Below are positions 30,654 through 39,770 of a stretch of 45,850 nt of DNA, piece after piece. Position 1 is the stretch's first letter; every line of letters begins with the position of its first letter. Both the position numbers and the translations under genes were made by a program. Origin of the DNA: DATEXQ01 sp036846005 (lineage in GTDB: Bacteria > Patescibacteriota > Microgenomatia > UBA8517); assembly GCA_036846005.1 (NCBI GenBank), contig DAIUCV010000004.1:1-45850 (forward strand), read 5' to 3'. Under the pieces are notes generated by a model, which saw only the letters and a list, made by a program, of their open reading frames with translations, searched no databases and was not told where the DNA came from.

Positions 30654-31142
30654 TTATATTTTACATCCCTTAAAAGCCAAGTCCATCGCATTCAAGATAA
30701 TATCTATTCTCTCTTTAGCTTCTACAAAACTAATTGCATTCTTTTCATTCGGAAACCAGTGGAAAAGCAGGTTTCTTGATACTTTCCAGGCATTCCATAA
30801 ACTGTCCGGAATTTCGTTCCCTCTACAAAAGTTAAGTAATTTTTGATATACGCTTTCCTCATGGGTAATTTTCGTATCTAATGAGGGATTTAAGGCTTTA
30901 CCTATTCTGAAATGTTTACCGTAATAATCATTCTCGTTGATAAAACCCATTTTAAGAAAAAGTATTTTTAAGTAGCCTTCGTAAGCTTTGGCTGCAGGGA
31001 AAACCACAAAAGAATAATCATGAAATTTTTCACTCCAACCGGCGACTTTTTCCTCAAGAGTTAAGGACTCTTTTAATAATCCTTTTAAATCTTCTTGTAA
31101 TAAATTCCACCAGGATTTTTTCTCCAATTCAGAAATTGTCAT
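30654..31142 (-). CDS. HEPN-motif protein, possible RNase
   Basis: A 162-aa helical protein with RNLLFHWF near the C-terminus. Arg123 and His128 form an RX4H motif of HEPN nucleases, in a helix after WNAWKVS. The preceding segment DYSFVVFPAAKAYEGYLKIL (about 42-61) recalls the DNA-binding/HEPN region of RnlA/LsoA-type toxins. If the motif is functional the protein would cut RNA as a dimer. No obvious antitoxin is adjacent: the next genes are a CPBP protease and a single-helix membrane protein. Confidence 0.65.
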   Translation of the reverse strand: MTISELEKKSWWNLLQEDLKGLLKESLTLEEKVAGWSEKFHDYSFVVFPAAKAYEGYLKILFLKMGFINENDYYGKHFRIGKALNPSLDTKITHEESVYQKLLNFCRGNEIPDSLWNAWKVSRNLLFHWFPNEKNAISFVEAKERIDIILNAMDLAFKGCKI

Positions 31143-31153
31143 ATATCGTTAGT

Positions 31154-31633
31154 CTATTTTAACCCCAATGCAACAGAAATAACTACCTTGTTTTCTTCGC
31201 CTTTGGATATAGCTATAAATCCACTAATATTATCTTTAACAACAGAAATTGTTACAAAATTCTCTTCCTGCGATTCTACATTTACCTTCCAGCCATTGCT
31301 AAGCAAATTATTTTGATAAAACGCTAGAACCTCCCCTACTGTCGATGTTGCTTCCCAAATAGCCGACATCCCTTCTATCTTGTCTTTATTGGAGTTAGCC
31401 GCCATTAAAGTTGATTTTTCAAAAACCGGAAAATCTTTGGGGAAATTATCCGGCAGGTTTATATTTTGATTGCCATCTGGAATATTTTCCTGTCCTCTTT
31501 CACTGATTTCCTGGTTTTTATTTCCGGAATTAAAAACAATATTTTTTAAAATAATAAAACCAACTGGAATTAATAACACCAAAAACAAAATTAAAATAAA
31601 TTTTTTGGATATCATGTTTATTTTTTTAGACAT
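31154..31633 (-). CDS. Single-helix membrane-anchored hypothetical protein
   Basis: A 159-aa protein with a basic N-terminus, one membrane helix (about 11-30), a Gln/Asn/Glu-rich linker and a compact C-terminal domain outside the membrane. The domain contains LPDNFPKDFPVF, then TVGEVLAFYQNNLLSNGW and a beta-rich end. The FY..L...GW pattern occurs in many small extracytoplasmic domains, and no function is known. An internal ATG at residue 7 is an alternative start. Confidence 0.68.
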   Translation of the reverse strand: MSKKINMISKKFILILFLVLLIPVGFIILKNIVFNSGNKNQEISERGQENIPDGNQNINLPDNFPKDFPVFEKSTLMAANSNKDKIEGMSAIWEATSTVGEVLAFYQNNLLSNGWKVNVESQEENFVTISVVKDNISGFIAISKGEENKVVISVALGLK

Positions 31634-31672
31634 TAATGGTTCTTTACTGAAATGATATTTTTTTTATATGTT

Positions 31673-31702
31673 TTAGTCAATTTTCCCAAGAAGAGATATA
31701 AT
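31673..31702 (+). promoter_or_regulatory. Promoter of the first PBP, implying leaderless mRNA
   Basis: TATAAT (31697-31702) ends exactly seven bases before the GTG start at 31710, so transcription should start at or beside the G. A weak -35, TTAGTC, lies at 31673-31678 with an 18-base spacer. Confidence 0.5.
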
Positions 31703-31709
31703 TGTCTTT

Positions 31710-33971
31710 GTGGCCAAAAGGAAAAGACGAATAAACAGGATTAAAAAAATTAATTTGGAAGAAAAACCGAAAAAATTCTTTCAAAGAATTAAAAAACTTT
31801 TCAAGACAGAAACACAAAGAAAAAGAATTATTTTTATTTCTGTTCTGATTAGTGCCGGATTATGGTTCTTTTGGGGAATTCCTCTTCCCACCAAACTTAC
31901 AACCCAAAATCTCCCTGTATCAACTAAGCTTTTCGACAGAAACGGAAAGTTAATCTATGAAATTTATACCGACGAAAGGAGAAGCCCTGTAGAACTACAG
32001 GATTTGCCAAATTTCGTCAAAGAAGCAACAATCTCGATTGAAGACAAGGATTTCTATAAACATTACGGATTCTCTCTTACGGGTGTAGCCCGGGCAACTT
32101 TTAATATAGCTTTTAAGCATAAACTTCAAGGCGGTTCGACATTAACCCAGCAGTTGGTAAAAGTAGGTCTGCTTACTCCCGAAAGAACTGTTAAAAGAAA
32201 GATCAGGGAATTTTTTCTTTCAATGTTCGTCGAGGCAATTTATACCAAAAACCAGATCTTGGAAATGTATCTTAATCAAATTCCCTATGGCGGAACGGCT
32301 TATGGTATCGAGTCTGCATCCGAGCTATATTTTGGTAAACCTGCCAAAGATTTAACTCTCGGTGAGGCGACTCTGCTTGCGGGTCTTCCTGCCGCACCAA
32401 CAAAATATTCTCCTTTTGGTGCTCACCCCGAACTTGCTAAAGGAAGGCAAGAAACTGTTCTTCGCAGAATGGTTGAGGACGGAAAAATAAGCCAAGAGGA
32501 AGCAGATAAAGCAAAGGCTGAAGAACTGAAATATGTATCTCCCAAAGACTCAAAGGCTACCCACTTCGCACTTTGGGTAAAAGAAACTTTGGCTGAAAAA
32601 TACGGCGATGCGGTAGTTGAACAGGGAGGTTTAAGAGTCACTACTACTCTAGATCTGGATTTGCAGGAATTTGCCCAGGAAGCTGTTGCTACAGAAGTGG
32701 GAAAATTGAAAAAAAGTAAAGTCAAAAATGGAGCCGCCATTATAACCAGACCCAAGACCGGAGAAATTCTTGCTATGGTGGGAAGCAAAGATTATTTTGC
32801 CGAAGATGAAGATGGCAAAGTAAATGTAATTTTTGCAGACAGACAACCAGGTTCTTCTATCAAACCCTTAAATTATGCTTTGGCTTTGAAAGATAAAAAA
32901 ATCACACCCTCAACTCCCCTGGATGATATGCCTACCTGCTTTTTGGTTGTCGGTCAACCTCCATATTGCCCAGTAAATTACGATAACTCTTTCCATGGTC
33001 CGACCCAAGTACGTTTTGCACTGGGAAATTCATATAACATCCCTGCTGTCAGGGTTTTGGCACTAAACGGTATCGAAAATTTTATCGAATTTGCCAAATC
33101 CATGGGTATTACTACTTTTACCGATCCCGCAAATTACGGCCTTTCTTTAACACTCGGTGGCGGTGAAGTAAGACCTTATGATATGGCTGTTGCTTTTGGA
33201 GTATTCGCCAACCAAGGCGTAAAAGTTCCCCTTACTGCTATTCTTAAAGTGGAAGATTGGAAAGGAAAAGTTCTGGAAGAAACCAAATTGGATAATATTG
33301 AAGACCAAAGAGTTCTAGAACCTGACGTAACTTACTTAATCTCCCACATACTTCTAGACAACAATGCCCGCAGTGCTGCCTTTGGCAGTAGTTCTTACTT
33401 AAATGTTTCCGGACATTCCGAAGTTTCAGTGAAAACAGGAACAACGAATGACAGAAGGGATAACTGGACAATAGGCTATTCATCCCAAATTTTGGCTTTA
33501 TCCTGGGTGGGAAACAATGACAATACGGAAATGAGTGGAGCAGTTTCGGGTGTATCCGGAGCATCCCCCATCTGGAATAAAATTATTAAAAATGCACTCG
33601 ATAAGTCCGAAAAAGGATTTTATAATCCTGAAGATAAAGGTCATTCTTGGCCAAAACAACCGGATGGAGTCGTAGGATCAAATGTTTGTTCAGACTCGGG
33701 TAACGTTCCCACCGGACCTGAAGGAAACTTCGGTTGCCCAACCCGATTCGAATACTTCCTGAAAGATGCGGTTGGAGCAAATATAGATTTCGGAAGAAAA
33801 GATATCCCCATCGACAAAACTACCGGAGCTCCGGCTGACGATAAAACTCCTCCGGAAAATATAGAAACGCAAAACAAACTGGTGCTTATTGACCCTTTGG
33901 GATCTCTTTATTGTTTTGACTGTATTGCTTCACAATCCGCAACTATTAAATATCCTCTAAAAAGTAGGTAA
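31710..33971 (+). CDS. Class A penicillin-binding protein (1)
   Basis: A 753-aa bifunctional peptidoglycan synthase with a basic cytoplasmic tail and a membrane helix (about 39-58). The GT51 glycosyltransferase shows EDKDFYKHYGF near 113 and QGGSTLTQQLVK near 139, and ends near 270. The transpeptidase has SSIK near 381 (nucleophile Ser), SYN near 440 and KTGT near 574. A Cys-containing tail (VCSDS, GCPTRFEYF, YCFDCIAS) follows. It starts with GTG. A paralogue lies 1.3 kb downstream. Confidence 0.94.
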   Translation: MAKRKRRINRIKKINLEEKPKKFFQRIKKLFKTETQRKRIIFISVLISAGLWFFWGIPLPTKLTTQNLPVSTKLFDRNGKLIYEIYTDERRSPVELQDLPNFVKEATISIEDKDFYKHYGFSLTGVARATFNIAFKHKLQGGSTLTQQLVKVGLLTPERTVKRKIREFFLSMFVEAIYTKNQILEMYLNQIPYGGTAYGIESASELYFGKPAKDLTLGEATLLAGLPAAPTKYSPFGAHPELAKGRQETVLRRMVEDGKISQEEADKAKAEELKYVSPKDSKATHFALWVKETLAEKYGDAVVEQGGLRVTTTLDLDLQEFAQEAVATEVGKLKKSKVKNGAAIITRPKTGEILAMVGSKDYFAEDEDGKVNVIFADRQPGSSIKPLNYALALKDKKITPSTPLDDMPTCFLVVGQPPYCPVNYDNSFHGPTQVRFALGNSYNIPAVRVLALNGIENFIEFAKSMGITTFTDPANYGLSLTLGGGEVRPYDMAVAFGVFANQGVKVPLTAILKVEDWKGKVLEETKLDNIEDQRVLEPDVTYLISHILLDNNARSAAFGSSSYLNVSGHSEVSVKTGTTNDRRDNWTIGYSSQILALSWVGNNDNTEMSGAVSGVSGASPIWNKIIKNALDKSEKGFYNPEDKGHSWPKQPDGVVGSNVCSDSGNVPTGPEGNFGCPTRFEYFLKDAVGANIDFGRKDIPIDKTTGAPADDKTPPENIETQNKLVLIDPLGSLYCFDCIASQSATIKYPLKSR

Positions 33972-33973
33972 CA

Positions 33974-34003
33974 TTGCTGGATTTCGGAATAAAAGTATAT
34001 ACT
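33974..34003 (+). promoter_or_regulatory. Promoter of the Pro-rich membrane-anchored protein
   Basis: TTGCTG (33974-33979) and TATACT (33998-34003) are 18 bases apart. The -10 ends 12 bases before the ATG at 34016, leaving a leader of about five to six bases with no Shine-Dalgarno sequence. Confidence 0.45.
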
Positions 34004-34015
34004 AAAATTATATAA

Positions 34016-35176
34016 ATGGAGCCGACAAATCCACCAGCAGACATAAAAGTCCAACAGCCTCCAATTTCTCAAACTCAATCCGAGGATCAACCTCCTATAA
34101 AACCACCGGAAATTATTAAGCCCAAAAAACCATTTAGAACAACTTTGTTTGTTATCTTATTTGTGGTAACTCTCGCCGCTGTTTTGGGTTATTTTGTTTA
34201 CCAAAACTATCTGCTAAAAAAAGAGGCTACTAACATAACTCCTACTCAGCAATCCCCCATTCCTTCTCAATCACCTGACCCAACAAGTAACTGGGTAGTT
34301 TTCAATTCGAAAACCCTGGGTATTGAATTTAAAATACCCCCTCAATTTGAAAAGTATGGAGTCCTCGGAGAAACAATAAATTCTGCTGAAAAAGGTACCT
34401 ATCTTTGTATTACTTTCCCCGCCAAAAAATCGTCTGTTGTTAAAAATGTGATTGCAGGTGGTACAGGATGTAATATCGGTAACTTTGGATTAGAGTCAAA
34501 TTCCGTTGGTTTCGAGGCAGGACAAATGGGGTCTTTTTTGAGTATTCAGGGTTTCGAATATAAAAACGATATACCTTATGTTTATTGGGGTGCTGGAACA
34601 CAGTATGAAAAACAATTCGAAATTCCTAGCACTATAGTTACCAAAATCAGTGAAAATATAATTAAAATCAAAGGTGGAACATATTCCGACTTACAAATTT
34701 GGCCAATGGAAAGTCAAATTGGAGCAATAATTAAAACAAAAAATACAACCTACCCAGGTTTGGTTCTTGAAGCTACCCTTAATAAAGATTTATCAGAGAA
34801 AGAATTTGATCAAATCCTCTCCACTTTTAAATTTCTTGAACAAAATCAAAAATCTGAAAAGGAAGTAGTACTCTCTGCTGCTGAATCATATCTTGATGCA
34901 ATCATTAGTCAGAACAAACAAGGTCTTATGAGTTACTTAACCATAGAAGCAGCTGAAAGATATAAAAATACGCTACTTCCAACAGGATTTAAAACACACG
35001 AAATTCTTAATGAGTTTCACTCTGTACAAGAAGAAACTGATTTTTATAAACAAACATCAATCCCATTTGCCGTTAAACTCTATCAAGATAATGACCCGGA
35101 GGGTACACTTTTTACACTCACATTTACAAAAGAAAATGGTTTGTGGAAAACAAACGTATGGCCTCCTCAACCTTAA
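34016..35176 (+). CDS. Membrane-anchored extracytoplasmic protein with Pro-rich N-terminus
   Basis: A 386-aa protein of no recognised family. It has a Pro/Gln-rich cytoplasmic head (1-40), one membrane helix (about 43-64) and a Ser/Pro/Gln linker. The first outer domain (about 90-280) has WVVFNSKTLGIEFKIPPQF, typical of PsbP-like or other beta-rich surface domains. The second (about 285-386) has an NTF2-like feel: AAESYLDAIISQNKQGLMSY at its start and a terminal TFTKENGLWKTNVW strand. It lies between two PBP genes, so a cell-wall role is plausible but unproven. Confidence 0.75.
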   Translation: MEPTNPPADIKVQQPPISQTQSEDQPPIKPPEIIKPKKPFRTTLFVILFVVTLAAVLGYFVYQNYLLKKEATNITPTQQSPIPSQSPDPTSNWVVFNSKTLGIEFKIPPQFEKYGVLGETINSAEKGTYLCITFPAKKSSVVKNVIAGGTGCNIGNFGLESNSVGFEAGQMGSFLSIQGFEYKNDIPYVYWGAGTQYEKQFEIPSTIVTKISENIIKIKGGTYSDLQIWPMESQIGAIIKTKNTTYPGLVLEATLNKDLSEKEFDQILSTFKFLEQNQKSEKEVVLSAAESYLDAIISQNKQGLMSYLTIEAAERYKNTLLPTGFKTHEILNEFHSVQEETDFYKQTSIPFAVKLYQDNDPEGTLFTLTFTKENGLWKTNVWPPQP

Positions 35177-35241
35177 GTGTTTTCTCGCGTTGTCTTGATA
35201 ATCTAATATAAATTCCCCTTCCAGACTATAGACCTAAGAGT

Positions 35242-35247
35242 TATACT
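35242..35247 (+). promoter_or_regulatory. -10 box TATACT seven bases before the second PBP
   Basis: TATACT ends exactly seven bases before the GTG at 35255, the same spacing as in the first PBP gene. No good -35 is visible at the standard distance. It implies a leaderless mRNA beginning with GTG. Confidence 0.45.
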
Positions 35248-35254
35248 ATAGAAA

Positions 35255-37651
35255 GTGGCCAAAAGGGCTTTAAAAAAAACAAATGAGAACCCCGCCCCAA
35301 AGATAGCAAAAAAAAGCTTTTACATATTCAAAAAAGCTTTAATTTTTATTGGAAAACCGGCCTTTTTTATACTTTCTAATACTTTTATCGCCATACTTTT
35401 TATCTTCTATATTACAGGTCATTCATTTAGAACATTTCTGAATCTTCCTTCAGTATTATTGAAAAAAAATATTAAAAAATCTCTTAAATTTTATAAAAAA
35501 TTAAATCTCCCCAAAATCAAACTTCCTAAGATTTCTTTTAAAATTACTCTTCCGAGAATTAAACCTTTAAAAATTAAGGTCAAATTACCCCAACTGCATT
35601 TCCGCTATCTTTTTGTTCTCATATTATTTTTTTTGTTTTTAGTCATTCCTTTTAATTTTATCGTTAAAGTTTTCAAAGACCTTCCCTCTCCCCAGAAACT
35701 CACCCAAAGAGAAATTGAGGTTTCAACAAAAATATACGACAGAAACGGAGTCTTGCTTTATAAAATATTCGAAAACAAAAATCGAACCATTATTCCTTTA
35801 CAGGAAATTCCCATGCACGTCAGGCTTGCAACTTTAGCCGCTGAAGATGCCGAATTTTACAGTCATCCCGGTTTTTCTATTAAAGGAATTGTTAGAGCAG
35901 TTTATAAAAACCTTACCCAAGGTGAGTTAACCGGCGGTTCTACTATAACCCAGCAACTTGTTAAGAACGCGCTTCTTACCTCCGAAAAAACCTGGGTCAG
36001 AAAAGCTAAAGAAATTACGCTTGCCTTACAGGTAGAAATGTCTTTTACGAAAGACCAGATTTTGGAAATGTACCTGAACGAAGTATCCTACGGTGGAACT
36101 GCATACGGTATAGAAGAAGCCAGTATTCAGTATTTTAATAAAGATGTTGGTAAATTAACGCTAGCGCAGGCTTCACTTCTTGCTGGACTTCCCAAAAGTC
36201 CCACTAAATATTCTCCATCTGCTAATCCTTCTCTATCCCTTGCCAGACAAAAAGAAGTATTACACCTGATGAAAGTAAACGGTTTTATCAATGAAGAGCA
36301 GGAAAAGCAAGCCGGACAAGAAACTTTGACTTTCGCAAATCAAAAAACAGACATTAAAGCTCCCCACTTTGTAATGTATGTTAGACAAATTTTGGAAGAA
36401 ACTTACGGAAAGGAAATGATCGGGAAAGGCGGACTCAATGTTATAACTTCGCTTGATTATGAAATTCAAAAATTAGCGGAAGATGTTGTTGCCAAAGAAA
36501 TCGAAAAATTAAAACCTCTAAATGTTACCAATGGAGCAGTTGTGGTGCTTAATCCTGCAACAGGAGAGATTCTCGCCATGGTTGGCAGTTATAATTACTT
36601 TGATAACGAACATGATGGGAATGTAAATGTGACGCTTTCGGAAAGACAACCCGGTTCTTCCATAAAAATAATAAATTACGCCTATGCTCTATCGCATGGA
36701 TATACTCCCTCAACTATCATTCCCGATATCCCCACTTCTTTTTTGGTAGAAGGTCAACCGCCTTATATACCTAAAAATTATGACGGAAATTACAGAGGAA
36801 ACTTACTATTAAGAAGCGCATTTGCCGAATCAAGAAATATTCCGGCTGTCAGAGTTCTTGCCTCATACGGTGTAAAAAACATGATTGAAATGGGCAAAAA
36901 AATGGGAATTACCACATGGGATGATGAAAACCGCTTTGGCTTATCACTTACTCTGGGTGGAGGAGAAGTTAAACTTCTTGATCTGGCAAGAGTCTACGCA
37001 ACTGTAGCAAATTACGGGAAAAGACCCGAAATCTCTCCTATTATAAATATCACGAATTACCAAAATGGAAGTGTTTATTTAAATCCCTGTCTATCTGTTC
37101 AAACCGCCGAAGAAAAAGATTTAACAAAGAATGTTTATGCTTCCGAAGTTTTCGGCAAGAATTGTCGCGAGGAAGCTGTACTTGATCCCAGAGTTGCCTA
37201 CATCTTAACCGATATCTTAAAAGATAATTCTGCTCGTGCACCTGCTTTTGGAACCTTTTCCCAACTGGTAATTCCCAACCATAAAGAAGTCGCTGTAAAA
37301 ACGGGTACAAGCAATAACCTAAGAGATAATTTAACAATCGGCTACAATCAGAAGTATTTAGTTGCAGTGTGGGTCGGTAACAACGATAACTCACCCATGG
37401 CGAGAGTGGCCTCAGGAGTTACGGGAGCATCTCCGATTTTTAACAAGATAATGTCCAGTCTCCTTTTTAATGAACAAAATCACGATTGGACAATTCCTGA
37501 AGGACTTATCCAAATACCTGTCTGCAAAACTACGGGGACATTGTCTTGCTCTGGATGCGAAACAAAGATGGAGTGGTTTCTTGGGGAGAACAAACCCCAA
37601 ACCAACTGCGAAACGAGTAGTCCCAAACCTCATTTTTCCAAACCGTCATAA
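35255..37651 (+). CDS. Class A penicillin-binding protein (2)
   Basis: A 798-aa paralogue of the PBP at 31710. It has a much longer basic, Lys/Pro/Leu-rich N-terminus with a first hydrophobic stretch (about 28-55) and the main membrane helix near 117-139. The GT51 domain has AAEDAEFYSHPGF near 205 and TGGSTITQQLVK near 230. The transpeptidase has SSIK near 467, SRN near 527 and KTGTSNN near 680. It starts with GTG. Its last 22 bases overlap the convergent serine hydrolase gene. Confidence 0.93.
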   Translation: MAKRALKKTNENPAPKIAKKSFYIFKKALIFIGKPAFFILSNTFIAILFIFYITGHSFRTFLNLPSVLLKKNIKKSLKFYKKLNLPKIKLPKISFKITLPRIKPLKIKVKLPQLHFRYLFVLILFFLFLVIPFNFIVKVFKDLPSPQKLTQREIEVSTKIYDRNGVLLYKIFENKNRTIIPLQEIPMHVRLATLAAEDAEFYSHPGFSIKGIVRAVYKNLTQGELTGGSTITQQLVKNALLTSEKTWVRKAKEITLALQVEMSFTKDQILEMYLNEVSYGGTAYGIEEASIQYFNKDVGKLTLAQASLLAGLPKSPTKYSPSANPSLSLARQKEVLHLMKVNGFINEEQEKQAGQETLTFANQKTDIKAPHFVMYVRQILEETYGKEMIGKGGLNVITSLDYEIQKLAEDVVAKEIEKLKPLNVTNGAVVVLNPATGEILAMVGSYNYFDNEHDGNVNVTLSERQPGSSIKIINYAYALSHGYTPSTIIPDIPTSFLVEGQPPYIPKNYDGNYRGNLLLRSAFAESRNIPAVRVLASYGVKNMIEMGKKMGITTWDDENRFGLSLTLGGGEVKLLDLARVYATVANYGKRPEISPIINITNYQNGSVYLNPCLSVQTAEEKDLTKNVYASEVFGKNCREEAVLDPRVAYILTDILKDNSARAPAFGTFSQLVIPNHKEVAVKTGTSNNLRDNLTIGYNQKYLVAVWVGNNDNSPMARVASGVTGASPIFNKIMSSLLFNEQNHDWTIPEGLIQIPVCKTTGTLSCSGCETKMEWFLGENKPQTNCETSSPKPHFSKPS

Positions 37652-38667
37652 ACAAGACCTGCAAGGCTGGAAAAAATACCGTCGGCTTCTTTCTCAACAA
37701 CTCCTTTGGTTAAAATTACCAACACAAAGGGATTATCTGCATATATGATTCCTGCATCATTTACAACGTGCAGTTCTCTCCCGTATTTATGGGCTACTCT
37801 GACATTAGCGGGAATTCCTGCAACTATCCAATTTTCAAAGGAAGTTTCGGTTAAATTATTTAGTATTTCATCGGCTGAATCCTTAGAAGTAACTTTTCCC
37901 TCCCAAAGCTTTTTGAAAAATGTTCCAATATCATCTGGACTGGTTGAATTATCTTCAAGCGAAGTTGAATTCATTCCGATTGTTTTGATAACTTCGTTAA
38001 TTTTTGCATCCCCTAAAACTTTTCTCATAATTCCAAAGGCAGTATTGTCCGACTGCTTCCCCATCAGCATCAGTAATTCTCTATAGCTTAATTTTGTGCC
38101 CGCCGGTTTATAATAAAGACTTCCCGACCCTGCGATTTTATCAGCATCTTTAAGTGTATAAATTGTTGCTAAATTCAAATTTCCTTTTTCAGACTCCCTA
38201 AAAGCTGCAGCCATAACCGGAAGCTTGATGAGTGATGCTGCTGTAAAAGATTCACCTTGGGATAATCCAAAAGAATACCCGCTTTTTAAGTCTATTACTA
38301 AAAGACCATAAACTCCTGATAAATTATTAGTGTTTTTCTTAAAATCGGAAGTTACTTTTTGCGATCTATCAATTATATCCTGGGAAGCGGTTTTATTGTC
38401 GTTTTCCAACACTATAGTTTCATTTTGAAATATAGAAATTGCAGGAAACTTTATTCGGGGTAACCCGGGTAATTTCCATGCTCTTGCCGAAAGTGCTAAA
38501 ACAATTGATGTCAGAATGGTAAAAAGTAAAATGAATAAAATCAAAAAGCGTTCCTTTTTACCCCAAGGTTTGGGTGGTTCTTTTTTCCTTCTTTTAACAA
38601 ATTCTTCTTTTGGTCTTTGAATTTTTCTGGTTATTACCTCTTCTTCTTTTTCTTTAGAAAATATCAT
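37630..38667 (-). CDS. Membrane-anchored serine hydrolase, class A beta-lactamase fold
   Basis: A 345-aa protein with a basic cytoplasmic head, one membrane helix (about 42-62), a linker, and a beta-lactamase/D,D-peptidase-type domain. SLIK (nucleophile Ser) lies near 145 and SDN (QSDNTAF) near 206. The third box, normally KTG, reads HKYG near 289. With two PBPs next door, a carboxypeptidase or wall-trimming role is more likely than drug resistance, but a beta-lactamase cannot be excluded. The motif change in box three is unusual. Its -10 TATAAT is ten bases before the ATG. Confidence 0.87.
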   Translation of the reverse strand: MIFSKEKEEEVITRKIQRPKEEFVKRRKKEPPKPWGKKERFLILFILLFTILTSIVLALSARAWKLPGLPRIKFPAISIFQNETIVLENDNKTASQDIIDRSQKVTSDFKKNTNNLSGVYGLLVIDLKSGYSFGLSQGESFTAASLIKLPVMAAAFRESEKGNLNLATIYTLKDADKIAGSGSLYYKPAGTKLSYRELLMLMGKQSDNTAFGIMRKVLGDAKINEVIKTIGMNSTSLEDNSTSPDDIGTFFKKLWEGKVTSKDSADEILNNLTETSFENWIVAGIPANVRVAHKYGRELHVVNDAGIIYADNPFVLVILTKGVVEKEADGIFSSLAGLVYDGLEK

Positions 38668-38677
38668 AATTTTTTGT

Positions 38678-38683
38678 ATTATA
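38678..38683 (-). promoter_or_regulatory. -10 box TATAAT before the serine hydrolase
   Basis: On the minus strand TATAAT ends ten bases before the ATG at 38667, so any leader would be only a few bases. No -35 of quality is visible. The 113-base gap upstream also contains the end of the sugar-phosphate operon; a weak GACATTTGTCTTTT hairpin there could be its terminator. Confidence 0.45.
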
Positions 38684-38780
38684 TAATTTTTATCAATTTG
38701 ATACTGTTCGTATATTATTCGGGGATACTAAAAGACAAATGTCGGAAAATAAATTGATTAAATTAATTGTTCTAAACAGG

Positions 38781-39767
38781 TTATTTTCTCCTTTTTACCC
38801 ACACATCAGGATTAGTTATATTTTCAGGTTGCTTTCCCTGGAGGGCATCTAAAATAGCAGTAATTGCTTGCTGCCCCATTTTATTCCTTGCTTCCCAAGT
38901 AGCACTGGCAATATGAGGAGTTAGTATTACATTTTGCATTCCCAAGAGTTCAGGATTTATATCCGGCTCGTTTTCAAAAACATCAAGAGCAGCACCGGCT
39001 ATATGTCCGCTTCTTAGGGCTTCTACCAAATCGTGTTCGCTTACAATCGGACCTCTGGCGGTATTTACCAAGAAACTTCCCTGTTTCATTTTCGAAAAAT
39101 TCTGACTATTCATCATTCCCCTTGTTTCATCGGTTAAGGGTACATGGAGTGTTACATAATCGCTTTTTGCCAAGAGTTCATCCAAACTTACGAATTGAAT
39201 TCCCAATTTTCTCTCCGCCTCGGTATCTGGCGTTCTTTTGTTGTAAAGAAGAGTCATGTTATACCCACTTGCCCTCCTTGCAACCATCGAGCCTATCCTT
39301 CCCAAACCTACGACACCCAGGGTTTTGCCTATCAGACTTTTACCCATAAAAATATCGGGTTCCCAACCTCTATAACCCCCTCTTCTGGTCGCCTCGTCTG
39401 CCTCAACTATCCTTCTGGAAAGACAAAGTATCAAAGCCCAAGTATGCTCTGCCACCGCTTCATTTACTTCATCACTGGGGGTATTGGTTACAACAATCCC
39501 CCTATCGGTCGCTGCCTTGATATCGATATTGTCAAAACCAACGGCATAATTTGAAATTATTTTTAATTGCGGACCGGCTGCGTCCATTAAATCAGAATCA
39601 ATTCTATCGGTTAAAAGCGTCAAAAGAACATCTTTTCCTGCTACTCTTTCAACCAATTCTTCCTCCTCTAAGGGTCTGTCATAGGGAGAAACATCAACTG
39701 TATGACCTAAATCAGTTAATGCTTTCAGATTTTCTCCGGGTATCTTTCTGGTTACAAAAATTTTCAT
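38781..39767 (-). CDS. D-2-hydroxyacid dehydrogenase (glycerate dehydrogenase-like)
   Basis: A 328-aa NAD(P)-dependent enzyme of the D-isomer 2-hydroxyacid dehydrogenase family. The Rossmann motif is GVVGLGRIGSMVA near 148. The catalytic triad is Arg in VNTARGPIV near 236, Glu in DVFENEP near 265 and His in LTPHIASAT near 284. It resembles glyoxylate/hydroxypyruvate (D-glycerate) dehydrogenases and lacks the C-terminal ACT domains of serine-pathway SerA. It is the last gene of the sugar-phosphate operon, three bases after the PfkB kinase. Confidence 0.9.
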   Translation of the reverse strand: MKIFVTRKIPGENLKALTDLGHTVDVSPYDRPLEEEELVERVAGKDVLLTLLTDRIDSDLMDAAGPQLKIISNYAVGFDNIDIKAATDRGIVVTNTPSDEVNEAVAEHTWALILCLSRRIVEADEATRRGGYRGWEPDIFMGKSLIGKTLGVVGLGRIGSMVARRASGYNMTLLYNKRTPDTEAERKLGIQFVSLDELLAKSDYVTLHVPLTDETRGMMNSQNFSKMKQGSFLVNTARGPIVSEHDLVEALRSGHIAGAALDVFENEPDINPELLGMQNVILTPHIASATWEARNKMGQQAITAILDALQGKQPENITNPDVWVKRRK

Positions 39768-39770
39768 AGC

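Noticed and set aside
29981..31142. HEPN protein plus CPBP protease as a toxin-antitoxin pair.
   Set aside because: A CPBP protease is not a known antitoxin type and no small antitoxin ORF is nearby.
39144..39554. Plus-strand frame of 136 codons opposite the hydroxyacid dehydrogenase.
   Set aside because: It is an antisense shadow of a conserved enzyme with no recognisable motif.
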